Position numbers and translations under genes: made by a program. The notes below the pieces were generated by a model, which ran no database searches, was not told where the DNA came from, and worked only from the letters and a program-made list of their open reading frames with translations. Positions 46,566 through 57,279 of a stretch of 64,000 bases of DNA are shown piece by piece. Every line of letters begins with the position of its first letter. Positions within the stretch are counted from its first letter, which is position 1. The DNA is from Trifolium pratense (taxonomy: Eukaryota; Streptophyta; Magnoliopsida; Fabales; Fabaceae). The stretch lies in NCBI RefSeq assembly GCF_020283565.1, contig NC_060062.1, positions 5,617,322 to 5,681,321 on the forward strand, read 5' to 3'.

Positions 46566-48348
46566 ATGATTGGAAATGGCGGTACCTTATCCCAAGGTTC
46601 TGTCTTATGTTACGCTTGTCAAATGCCTGCTAAGGTTGCTGTCTCAAGTGTCCGAAGTTTTTGGGGACATAGTTTACAAAATAAACCAAGAGGTATATTA
46701 TTTCATTCAATTATGTCTTATTTCCTTTACCTTTTCATCAATTAACTATGTAATTATGTAGCATCGACACTTTAGATAGATCGAAGACGTGTCCGGTGTC
46801 GGAGTGTCAGACACCAACATAATAACATGACACATTTAGTTAATTCAATTCAATTACTTCAATTTTCTCAAATTATTGTCTCTGTTAGATGTGTGAGTGT
46901 CTTGTAGGTTCGTATGTAATTATTATCTATATGATAGTATGGATTATTTAGCTCCCCGGACTAGATTGAACATATGAGTAAATCTCAAGTATCACTCACT
47001 CTCCTACTGGTGCTTAGTATTTTAACAATAGGTCAGACACTAATATGTTGGATTTTGATATACTTTTAGAGACTATTTACTCCTTTTTTTCATATATTTT
47101 ATGGACTAAGTAAGATGGAGGGAGATATTTGTCTTTTAAGTGACTAAATTGAGGGTTTATTCTTTACCATAATCTGCAATGACATTTAAAAACATTAGAG
47201 ATGATTGTTTACTTTTGTATGGTGTTTAGTAAAAAAGGGCCTTCGTGCAATTTTACTAAATATGATACTTTTAAACTAGCATCCGGGTACTGTGAGTATA
47301 AATATAATGTTTAGAAATTTGTTAGTCAAGTTCCACTTAAATGGGAATGAATCTAATCTAAGGTAATTTGAGACAGTAAACATGACACTGGTAATAATTT
47401 GAGAAAATAATATTGAATGTAACTACATGTGTCGGTGTCCGACGCTTCATTGAAGTGTTGATGTTACATAGATCGCTGCAGTCAATGATCTCAGTCTTGA
47501 TGGAGATCAGACATCGAGATTCCTAATATATGATTTGTCAAAGTCACAATGTGATACATCTGATCTCCATTCAATGACTTTGATTGGGAGACTGTAGTGA
47601 CTACAGGAAATGTTGACTGCTGTGCTTAAATCTGTCCCATCTTGGCAATAGACATCGTTGAAAATTTTGTTTTCATTTTCTTAAATTGTTTATCAATCAT
47701 TCTGTGATAGGAATGGCATTCACAGACATGTCTGCTACGTCGAGCCTGCTGTTAAGTGGGGGTCAAAATCTTCTGTTTCGTACTATCCCTGTGTTACCTA
47801 GTCTACGCAAATCTTGTAAGTCCCCTCGAGCGATGAAGGATGGCGCTGCTGGCTATCGATACCCTCCGATGACAAAAAAACCAAGATGGTGGTGGAGAAC
47901 ATTATCATGCATCCCTTACCTCTTACCTTTCCATCAAGTATGGATGTATGCTCAGACAGCATACAATCTTCACCCGTTTCTCGAGAGTTTCGAATACTAT
48001 ACATACCCTTTTCTTAGGTCAATTGGGAGCCTACCTAGATGGTCTCTCATAGCATACTTTGTGATTGCATATCTTACAATTGTGAGGAGAAAAGAATGGC
48101 CTCATTTCTTCAGATATCATGTTGCATTAGGAATGTTAATCGAGATAGCCCTGCAGGTTACAGGCATTGTGAGCCGTTGGATGCCAAAATCATTCTATTG
48201 GGGTAAACTTGGAATGCATTTCTGGACTACTGCATTTTTCATTTTTCTCTTTACTACCATAGAGTGCATTAGGTGTGCCCTTGTTGGTATGTATGCCGAT
48301 ATCCCTTTTGTCTGTGATGCAGCATATATCCAAATACCATATGAATAA
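46566..48348 (+). CDS. TIC20: TIC20-type chloroplast inner envelope translocon subunit
   Basis: Component of the protein import channel of the plastid inner envelope. Exons 46566-46692 and 47711-48348 (AGAG|GTATAT donor, GATAG|GAATGG acceptor), 765 nt, 254 aa. Residues 1-85 form a Ser/Arg-rich, acid-poor chloroplast transit peptide. The mature part begins near YRYPPMTKKPRWWWRTLSCI, a strongly conserved TIC20 block, followed by four hydrophobic membrane segments and the conserved end CALVGMYADIPFVCDAAYIQ. The length suits the TIC20-I/IV group; the paralogue is not resolved. A leader intron of about 90 bp precedes the ATG. An in-frame ATG opens exon 2 after two bases, but the exon 1 peptide completes the targeting sequence, so the 46566 start is preferred. 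Intact. Confidence 0.92.
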
Positions 48349-48779
48349 GGTGGAATATGTAAGGAAGAAAACACCTTTACATTTATGTAATCTTGTTTGT
48401 ATTGTACCTTTTGTTAAGCAGAACCAAAGAATGACTACTCAGTTTGTCGTTGTTGTTTATATCAAAATAGTATCTGTTTGTTATTTTCCTCGAGTACATT
48501 CTAGTTATATAGGGATCAAATTTATCTGTATTATCACAATTCAATCTCTCCCTTTCTATATATGTGTGTATGTGGTGTTTGTTGACACCTTTAACATTAT
48601 TTAATTAGAGATGGCAATTTTAAACATGTCCATGAATTTGTTTAAACCACACCATTACTGTGAAATTTGCTATTGATTTGATACCATCAGTTAATGAGGA
48701 TTGCTACATCTATGAAGAAAGGACGCGGGGAGTTTATAAAATAATTTGATTTTATTTTGTTCAAGACTGACTGGCTCAG

Positions 48780-49251
48780 ATTCAGCTAGCATGGCTAGTT
48801 GAATTATTTCACCTTCATCAGTCACTGCTGTATCTGGAAATTTCACACGGTCATTCAACCTTTGTGGAGGTTGTACATTTCTAGTTGGCCTTCCAGATGC
48901 ACCTCCTTAAGTTGTATTTACCTCTGGCACTGATGGCTCAATGTCATTGAAATACACTATCTTGCCCTGACTTGATGAATTATCCTCCCAGTTCCAACTA
49001 CTAGCCTCATAAAATCTCACATCCTTACCTAACATCATTTTCCTTCCAATTGGATCATACAACTTATATCAACTAGTGAAGTGATAACCAACCATAACAA
49101 CTGGTTGAGCCTTGTCATCCAGCTTCTTTCTCATTTGATCTGGAATGTGTCTGAAACACAAGGAACCAAACACTCTTAGATGCTTCACATATGGTTTGAC
49201 TCCTGACCAAGCTTCCTCTGGTGTGACATTCTCCAACCTCTGGTGTGACAT
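48780..49251 (-). pseudogene. Ty1/copia polyprotein fragment
   Basis: On the minus strand: VTPEEAWSGVKPYVKHLRVF and DQMRKKLDDKAQPVVMVGY (end of integrase), then in another frame LYDPIGRKMMLGKDVRFYEA, SSWNWEDN and later RPTRNVQPPQRLND, which in copia elements links integrase to reverse transcriptase. There is at least one frameshift/stop near 49065 and a stop near 48910. No reverse transcriptase or LTR follows. Confidence 0.75.
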
Positions 49252-49803
49252 TCTTTCCTAGATGCCTATTTTGAGTCCTTCATCCTCTTTGGGAACCCTG
49301 AATCGACAGATCTCTTAAGGGAAGGAGCAGCTTCAGTTTCCACATTAGCAACTTCATCTTCCATAGCTTTAGTTTCCACACCCACAACTTCAATTTCCAC
49401 TTCCCCCCACAACTTCGGTTTCCACACCCACAGCTTCAGTTTCCACTTCCCCACAGCTTCAATTTCGACACCATCACCTTCAGGTTCATGGGCAGCCTCA
49501 ACACCGGATTCATCAAACATATAGTTATTTGATGAATCCGGTATTGAGGCTGCCATGAACCTGAAGGTGAAGGTATCGAAATTGAAGCTGTGGGGAAGTG
49601 GAAACTGAAGCTGTGGGTGTGGAAACTGAAGCTGTGGGGAAGTGAAAATTGAAGTTGTGGGTGTGGAAACTGAAGCTATGGAAAATGAAGCTGCTAATGT
49701 GGAAACTGAAGCTGCTCATTCCCTTAAGAGATTTGTCGATAGTGATGTTGCTTCTCAGGGTTCCCCAAAGAGGATGAATGACTCAAAATAGGCATTTAAG
49801 AAA
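49250..49803. repeat. Long inverted repeat (about 260-bp arms, 10-base loop)
   Basis: Left arm about 49253-49517, right arm 49528-about 49803, loop 49518-49527. The arms are about 88-90 percent complementary by eye, starting GGATTCATCAAA at the loop and reaching 'tttcctagatgcctattttg' / 'caaaataggcatttaagaaag' at the outer ends. Each arm encodes, with breaks, a peptide with repeats of the type VETEAVG and a shared end SLKR..VDS..PKRM.DSK-stop, so a coding 3' end was duplicated head to head. A transcript through it would form one long hairpin. Confidence 0.9.
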
Positions 49804-49809
49804 GAAAGC

Positions 49810-50430
49810 CGAGAAGAAAAAAAGAAAAGCCAGAAAAAGTTGTTAAACGGTTACGGTGATGACTCATTTCGTAATAACAAGTTAATTAAATGAAGTTCAT
49901 ACAAAAAAAAGAGCAAAATGAGCAAAAAAAAATATATAGTGAACTTACCCGTTTTGGATTTAGAACGACTTCGTTGGAAGCAAGGTAATAACCGGGTCAT
50001 TTAATGTGGGGCGAAAGGGTGGACAATCGGGCGGGTCCGGAAGGATCCGGGCCCAAAACCACAATCCAAATGAACTCACGAGTTCTATTCTATCATCATG
50101 TCCAAAAGTAACAAAAGAAAAACTAAAACCAGATTTGAAATAAAGTAAAACCCGGATGTGAAGAAGAGAAGAAACAGAACCCATCCACATAGAAACCAAG
50201 TGAAATTTCATCTTCAACAAAACTAATTGCACAAATCTGACTTCAAAAATTAAATAAAACTAAGCTAAGAAGAAGTGTAATGATAGAAACGCTGCTTTGA
50301 AGAAAGAAGTAAGTTGAGAGAGTTGGAGAATGAAAAATGGTGTTTGGCTATGGTTGCTAGCTATATGGGAGACGAAGGGAATGAGAGAATGGAGAGGCAA
50401 ATTGAGTGACAGAATGGAGAGGCATATTGA
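49810..50430. other. Intergenic region, nothing recognised
   Basis: A mixed-composition spacer with a G/C-richer patch at 50000-50060. The minus-strand frame around 49960-50232 has no recognisable motif. Confidence 0.35.
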
Positions 50431-50437
50431 ATAAGAT

Positions 50438-51372
50438 CATTTACAATGTGTTGAGTTTGAGTGTTGAATGTATGTTGAATGATCGGAGAGAGATATATTG
50501 AATGATGAATATAATGCTAGCAACACACTCTTTAACCAACACACTTCAACACACTCTCTTTTATTGGTTGAAATTCACATGAGCCCCATAAAAAAATGTG
50601 GATCCATATAACTTTTATGGGACCCATATAAATTTTAACCAATAGAAAAAAGTGTGTTAGAGTGTGTTTGTTAAAGAGTGTGTTGCTAGCCCTCCTCATT
50701 GAATGATATGAAGGAGAGAGGTGTTGAAAAAATTTAACATAATTGAATGTTGAAAGGAGGGACATGTGGCGCGTTTTGATTGGTTGTATGAATTTTTATC
50801 AGATTAATACTTTGTACTCAATTATTTTATGGCAAATTAATTTTTTATTTTTTTATTTTTATACCAAAATTCATGATTTTTTTTATCTATAAATAGAGAT
50901 TTGGTTCATTTGATTTGGACAAAAAAAAAACAAACAAGTTTTTCACTATCTTAATCTTATTACTTATCCTTCTATTAGTGTTTATTTTGAAGTTTTATTT
51001 TTTTAGTGAAATGGATCCCAATAATCATTTCAACAACCAAAATTCTTATAATTATTCCAACAATTATCAAAATCCCAACAATTATTTAAATAAATTTTGT
51101 TTTTATTACAAAAAATTAAAAAATAAATTGTTAAGTGTTTATTATTTTAATCGATAATTGTAATTTTATGTAATCATAAAAACAAAAATTTGAATTTAAA
51201 TAAGAATATGAAATAAAAAGTGGTGGCGTAGAGAAAGTGGTGGGTAGAGTGTTGAATGAAAAAACTATTGGAGAAGATAAAAATTGAATGTGTTGAATGA
51301 TTAGGTGGAAAAAAGAGAAAATAATGTGGAGTGTTGAGAAGTGAAAAAATGGTGTTGAATGTTGGTAACCAT
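50438..51372 (+). mobile_element. Probable Harbinger-like deletion derivative
   Basis: Both flanks are rich in 'gttgaatg' phrases in opposite orientation, with ACAATG at each outer edge (50440 plus, about 51376 minus). In the middle, at about 51011, a plus-strand frame begins MDPNNHFNNQNSYNYSNNYQ, an Asn/Gln/Tyr-rich start typical of the Myb-like first protein of plant PIF/Harbinger elements. The rest of that protein and the transposase are gone. A separate MITE sits inside at 50516-50690. Confidence 0.45.
50516..50690. mobile_element. MITE, 175 bp, GCTAGCAACACACTC termini
   Basis: The left end GCTAGCAACACACTCTTTAA and the inverse right end TTAAAGAGTGTGTTGCTAGC form a perfect 20-bp terminal inverted repeat. 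Weaker similarity continues inward (attggttgaaatt / aattttaaccaat; cccataaaa / ttttatggg). No coding capacity. Confidence 0.85.
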
Positions 51373-51590
51373 TGTACATGAAAACCTAAAAAGTACCGTA
51401 ATTTTGATCACACCGAACATAATTAACTTGTTAGCTGTACTACATGCATTGAGCCAAACGCCTCCAATCTCATTTGCTCGGAATTGATTTTAATTTTAAC
51501 ATATACTCCCTCCTTCGGCCCGAAATTAAGTGAAACAGTTGACTACTAAACACTATTCACACATCTTATTTTGATTATATTTATGAAAAA

Positions 51591-51753
51591 TGTTAACATG
51601 TGCACCAAATACACATGTTAAGAATACAAATATAGTAATATTCTCTTGTAACTTGTGCATTATACTTTTTAAACATTAAATTCTTTTATGTTATTAAATG
51701 CATATTTCTATTTTTAGATACTTTAACATGTGTCTTTGGTGCACATGTTAACA
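51591..51753. mobile_element. MITE with a hairpin at each end (copy 3)
   Basis: 163 bp. Left TGTTAACATGTGCACCAAAT followed by ACACATGTTAAG; right CTTTAACATGTGTCTTTGGT followed by GCACATGTTAACA. Each end is a palindrome of about 32 bp, and the two ends are also inverse to one another. Shares 'atttctatttttag..' interior phrases with the copy at 8611. Confidence 0.75.
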
Positions 51754-51759
51754 TGACCT

Positions 51760-54550
51760 TTTTTTATTAATATGTAAAAATAAATATTATTATATAAAAT
51801 GTTGTTGGATTTATCTCGATACATATTTTCAAAATATCAATTTTTATAATTATATAATTAAATATATTAATCGTTAAAATTATGCATATCACTCAACTGG
51901 TTCACTCATTGTGAGAAAGATGGAGTACTGATAGTTCCGTCCACTCATTGTGAGAGAGATGGAGAGATGTGGATTCTATTGGACTCGATATTTATATCCA
52001 TGTTCGACCATTTATAAAAACAAAACACAACCATGTAGTTGTTGAACCCACAACCCTATGATGGAGTAACTTTAACATGTATCCGCATGCCACTAAGCCA
52101 TTTGTTGTTTCATGTTTTATTATCTCAAGAAAAATACTTAATAAATATTTTGAATGATGGTTGAATATTTTTTTTAGGCTCAGATTTTTGGAGGCCCGGG
52201 CTCAAATACGGCCCTGTGCAAGACATGTTAGACAAAGCATGTTTTCTATTGTTTGTATTAAACTGACACTATTCATAGCATTATTTAAGACGATACAAAA
52301 AAGAGAATCGTGAACTTCTATTTTAGACAACCAACATTTGTCGTTAGAGTTTAAAACTATTTTCAATAGACCGCCAATAAAAATGGTTCATTGTAGACTC
52401 AAGCTTATGCATTTTCTAAAGGATGTTTTTTTGTTTTCATTATCGATATCCGATCCACTAAACCGCCTAATCTAATTCGAGGTCGGTTCTTAAGGATGAT
52501 TTCAAAACACTAACAAAACACATGTTTTTGTTGCAGCACATACCAAAATTCATGAGATGGTTAAAGTATATTTCATTCATGTACTATGGTTTTAGACTAC
52601 TTCTAAAGGTGCAATATTCAGGAGATGAATTATATGATTGAGAGGTGTATTATGTATGTGAACTCACTTGTGGTTTACAGCTTACCATTGCATGATCCAT
52701 TGTTTTGGCTACCTACCTGCAGAGGTGTGTGAAATTTTATTGTTTCCCTTAGTAGTGTAAAAATGTTACAATTCAACTCAGTTAATGTGAATGCCATTTC
52801 AATGTACCATTTTATTTCAAAATAGATAATATAATTTTCATTTAGACCTAAACCTTGATTGGTGTAAGAAAGGCCAATAGGGCATAAAAGGTTCAAAACA
52901 ATATACAATGCTTTGAAGCCTAATCAATACTCAGGACCACACAATATTTACATGAATTATAAATCCTCAATCCTGTCACATAGCAAGGGACAACAAATTG
53001 CCTAGGAAAGTGGCTATGGTAATTAAGTGCTTCTCAGGTTTCATTCTTTATTTTAAGCCATTAATGAGTTAACATGAAGTGACACAGGAATCTTTCAGAA
53101 AATTGGAAAGTGGGGAGTTTATTCTTGGCATATTCCATCCCAGATGTATGTTTATAAACTACAAGTACTCCTTTTTTGTACTTTTCTCACATAATGTATT
53201 GGTTTGTTATAATAAAAAGATTAATTTGTGTTTAGTATAAAAGTGTCAAGATTAATTTGAGTTTTCTTTTTATGAGGAACTAAATTAGATTGTCAAAATG
53301 ACAAAATCTTTTATCTTATTTCAAAGCAATGAGTAAAACATTGGGATCACTATTAAGCATAAAAAATATGATTGCCACTAATAGTGGAATCATTTTCGGT
53401 ACTTATCTTCGAAGACTCAGGCAATTGAAGTTGTTAGCAGGTCGAATTAGCTTTTTCTCTTATACACTAGAGTTGGTGTCAGAGATGTTGATTCCTCCAA
53501 AACAGAAGACAATGGAGGAACCAAAATAGCACTAAGAGTAGACTTAGGAATAGAAAAAGTCTCAAGACTAAGACTATGAGCAAACTCGGGATTACGATCA
53601 GGAGTAGACTCGAGACTAGGACTAGGACTAGGGAGTAGGTTCATTCAAAATAGGCGATAACTTATGTTCAAAAGTAAAAAAAATAAAATAGAAACACGGA
53701 TTTTAGGATGATGCTGGTCAAAAACTTAAATTCATAGTCATTTTCATTTATATTCTCCTCTCAAAGAACGAGTGAAGTAAAACACGTATTTTCTTAATTT
53801 ATGTAAAAAATCATAAACTTCATTCATTTTAAAACCAACAAAGAAATTTTATCACTTTAGTTGTTTCAAATTTATTTTATCACATGAAATACTCACTTTT
53901 AGGATGTCAAATTTTCCAAATCTTAAAAGTTGGGGTCTAAATGCAAATGGCAGCAAATGCATGGCAAGTGTCAGAGTAAAACTTTGGCAGCCCCATCTTT
54001 TGACTACATTGGCGTCAAACAAATTTAAGCCTACCGTTAGCAAAGATATCTTATTCTCAATATAAGTTAACGTACCAAAAAATAATCAATTACAAATATA
54101 GTAATATCAACTTATCAAACCAAAAAAAGACAACATATTTAGGTGCAAATCCGATAGTAATAACTACATGTACAACTCCAAAGTTATGAAATAAAATCCA
54201 AATAATTATATTATATTTAAAATCACTGACAATGAATTAGTTCAAGTAGTAAAAGTCTTAAATTTCTTAAATATGTGGACATGAGTTCAATTATTGACTC
54301 CGTGTATAGAAAGAATTTAATCGAAATGAGATATCTCATTTTGTGGGAACCAATAGTATTGATATTCCCTTTGAAGGTTAACCATTAGGAACTTTACACT
54401 TGGAATTGGATTGCAACTATTAAAGTCAACAACAAAAATTATTATAGTGAATCCCACCCATATTTGGTTGCCAATTTTAAGTGTCTCATGATCACGATAA
54501 TTAGTCATAAGATTGCTACCATATGATCCCCACTACTACTGTGATGTGTT
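51760..54550. other. Gene-free AT-rich spacer
   Basis: No motif-bearing frame, RNA gene or clear repeat was recognised apart from short low-complexity runs. Confidence 0.4.
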
Positions 54551-54561
54551 TCAGTTGTTTG

Positions 54562-54668
54562 GATTTTTTTTTTAAGAAGCTAAATCAGTCCATCCAAATT
54601 GGCGCTAGAGAGAATCGAACCTCAGACCTCAAGAGGAGCACACTCTCAGGTCCTAAGCCAATAATTTG
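54562..54668 (-). mobile_element. tRNA-derived SINE fragment
   Basis: Read on the minus strand: 'ttggcttagga' then 'gtgtgctcctc..gaggtctgaggttcgattc' (the GGTTCGATTC block is a pol III B box) and 'gcgccaatttggatgg', ending in an A-run. The same ordered phrases are found at 61495-61675. The A-box end is truncated here. Confidence 0.6.
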
Positions 54669-54699
54669 TAAGGACAACAAAAATTATTTTACCATGAAG

Positions 54700-56440
54700 T
54701 ATAAGTCACTTTTAAGTTATTTAAATTGGTCCATAACTTTGTAAAAAGTCTCTGATTTTATTAATTCCCTAAACTAATCTTTGTATATTAATTAGTTCCT
54801 TATTGCAAAGGATCATAGATAGAGTCAAAAGGGTTCTCCAAGCTCAAAATCCCAATCTCACATTATTATGTCAAGAACCACTAGTATACATCTATTAGGC
54901 AAGATAGATAGATAGATATACGTTGACTTCGGTGGAATACTAGCTAGAAAATAGAATGATAACTAACTATATTCTTTTTCTTCTATTTACTCATTATTGA
55001 TTATCTATAGTATAATAGACAAGTGAGATAAGTACGTCTTTCACTATATTACAAATTTATTTTTAACATTGAATTTAATAAATTATTATTAGATTAAATA
55101 AGATGTGATGTAACGTATAATAATAATAATTGATTCACCCCTAACCAAGTATGTTTATTTTTATTTTTTATTGTTTTATATTCTATGATTAACACGCATT
55201 TTAAAAATATATATATAAAATTAAGTCAGGTGCTAACATGAACCACCTAAATAAGTGATTCATCGTGGACCAATGTTATAAATTATGAAATGGTCCGTGT
55301 AAAATCAAAAGGGAAAGAGACATTACGCGGCGAGAGGTGTTTGATTGCATAAAATAAGCAAAGATTTTGTTGTGCAAGATTTTATAATAAGGTAGGTATC
55401 CACAATTGATGGATTAGATAAGTTGTGAATTATAAAAGAACAAAATGGTGGGTCATATGCGATATTGCCTCTCATATTAGACCCATTTTGAAAGGTTCTC
55501 CTCTTACTATGATGGAGAAAAAAGGTTTGATGGGAACACATGGCTTGCCACCAATGATAGCTTAATTTAAGATAGCCTTTGTTGTTGTAGTTTATTGTCG
55601 AGGTCTTAATTCTTACACATAGACCTTAGATTTTATTCATATGAGAGGAATTTGGTTCTTCCTTACCAAATACTAATGATCTAACATTATTTCCCCAAAG
55701 TCCCTTTCTTTTCTTGTGGTGTGGACTAGAGCATATTTGTTCACCAATTAGAATTAAGTATATTAGAATGAGCTAAGATTTTTTTTTTATATTGACAATT
55801 AAAGTTTTTGTTTTAGTTCTATTAGTACAAAAAAAATTATTTGCTATTAGATTTCATAAAGTATATTATTTGCTATTTATGGACAACCAAAGAGGTTTTG
55901 AATCTTATGAAGACTTCAAATAGCATATTAGTTCTATTAATGTCCATATTTATTAATCCAACAAGATTTCAAATAGTGCACAGTAAAGGAGACTTAATGA
56001 AGATTGACCAAAGGAAACTCATGAAGAAAAAATGTCCACGTATATTTTTAACCGGAGTCATGCTAACTATAGTGTCTTCGAAGCACTAGTAAAGAAAATA
56101 AAAAGTAATTTTTTTTATTTTTATATTTTAAAAATATTGACGAATTGACCACACAAATTTTAAATAACTTTTTTGAAATACGCAAGAGACCAAATAGTCG
56201 ACAATAAATTATAACTCCATCTATTAGGTTTATTCACCTGTAAACAACATTAACCAGCAAAAAATAACACTTTCAACAAGCTCCTCCTCCTCTTAATCAA
56301 ACAGCCTTCTACACCACATTCACCCTAACCTGCACATTACAGCCACCGATACATCCTTAACAACAGAAACAAAGAACAACCTACTAAACCTGGACTTAAT
56401 AGACCACCCTTTAACCAAACACCCGACCAAACAAGAGAAA
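54700..56440. other. Gene-free AT-rich spacer
   Basis: No gene is seen. Around 55017-55100 there is a single-ended relative of the element at 56478-56645 ('acaagtgagataagta.gtctttcactat..'). Confidence 0.35.
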
Positions 56441-56477
56441 ATGTAGACATACTTAAATTGTAGACATGATTAAGAGG

Positions 56478-56645
56478 CATTTGCCTAATATGTACAAGTG
56501 AGACAAGTTTTTCACTATACATAAGTTTGTTTTCACCATTGGATCAATAAATTTTACCATTTGATCAATATGTCACTTCACATATCATTTGATTCAATGG
56601 TGAAAACAAACTTGTGCATAATGAAAGACTTATATTACTTGTCAC
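56478..56645. mobile_element. MITE of about 165 bp with ~50-bp inverted termini
   Basis: Left 'acaagtgagacaagtttttcactatacataagtttg..' pairs with right '..caaacttgtgcataatgaaa..acttgt'. The best block is TTTGTTTTCACCATTGGATC (left) against its inverse at about 56590. No coding capacity. Confidence 0.65.
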
Positions 56646-57270
56646 TACTAGAAAAATCTTAAATACCGATGGGCAAAATCTGTCTCTAAAATGCCAATAT
56701 TTCCGTCACTAAGCATGTTAGAGACAGAATTAGAGACCGATTTGATTCTGTTTCTAAATCTGTCTCCAAGTTATATTTTAGATGTTTTTTACTTTGACTC
56801 TGTATATCAATATAAGGGATCATATTCCAATTTTTTTTTACAAACATATTCCAATTATTTATCAACTCAAAAAATATTCCTGTTTTCTGATTCTACCATA
56901 AATGGACATATTGAATATCTAGCTAATAATAAAAAATATTAAATAGCTAGCCAATAAAGAGTCACTTTTAAATGAAAATTGATAGATAAAAATGTACGTG
57001 TAATATAAGGGATTAGAGACCGATTTGATTCTGTCTTTATTTTCCTCGTCTCTAAACTATCAGAGACGGATTTTATATTTCGTCTCTGATTGGAGACATA
57101 ATTTATCTGTCACTAACAAATAAACACCTGTCTCTAAACATTGAATTAAAAACACAATAAATCCGTCTCTAATGGAGACAGAATTGTCCGTCTCTAAATT
57201 TAAATAATTTTGTCTCAAAAATTCCGTCTCTAAGCATAGAATTTTGTCTTCATAGTGACAAAACACATTT
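56643..57270. mobile_element. CACTA (En/Spm)-like fragment with an internal insertion
   Basis: Starts CACTACTAGAAAAATC, a typical CACTA terminus, and carries many subterminal GAGACGGA/GTCTCTAA-type repeats in both orientations up to about 57255. A matching right terminus was not found. A 233-bp unrelated repeat (56776-57008) interrupts it, and the phrase ATTAGAGACCGATTTGATTC occurs on both sides of that insertion. Confidence 0.6.
56776..57008. repeat. 233-bp dispersed repeat, copy A
   Basis: From 'ttttagatgttttttacttt' to 'tacgtgtaatataa'. About 95 percent identical, same orientation, to 62447-62682 in SULTR intron 4. Confidence 0.9.
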
Positions 57271-57279
57271 TTCATTTAT

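Noticed and set aside
49266..49556. 96-codon frame within the long inverted repeat as a functional gene
   Set aside because: It crosses the hairpin loop, and its two halves are in different original frames; better seen as relic coding sequence.
51010..51157. Asn-rich frame as an expressed host gene
   Set aside because: Ends after about 48 residues within flanking repeats; more consistent with a truncated transposon protein.
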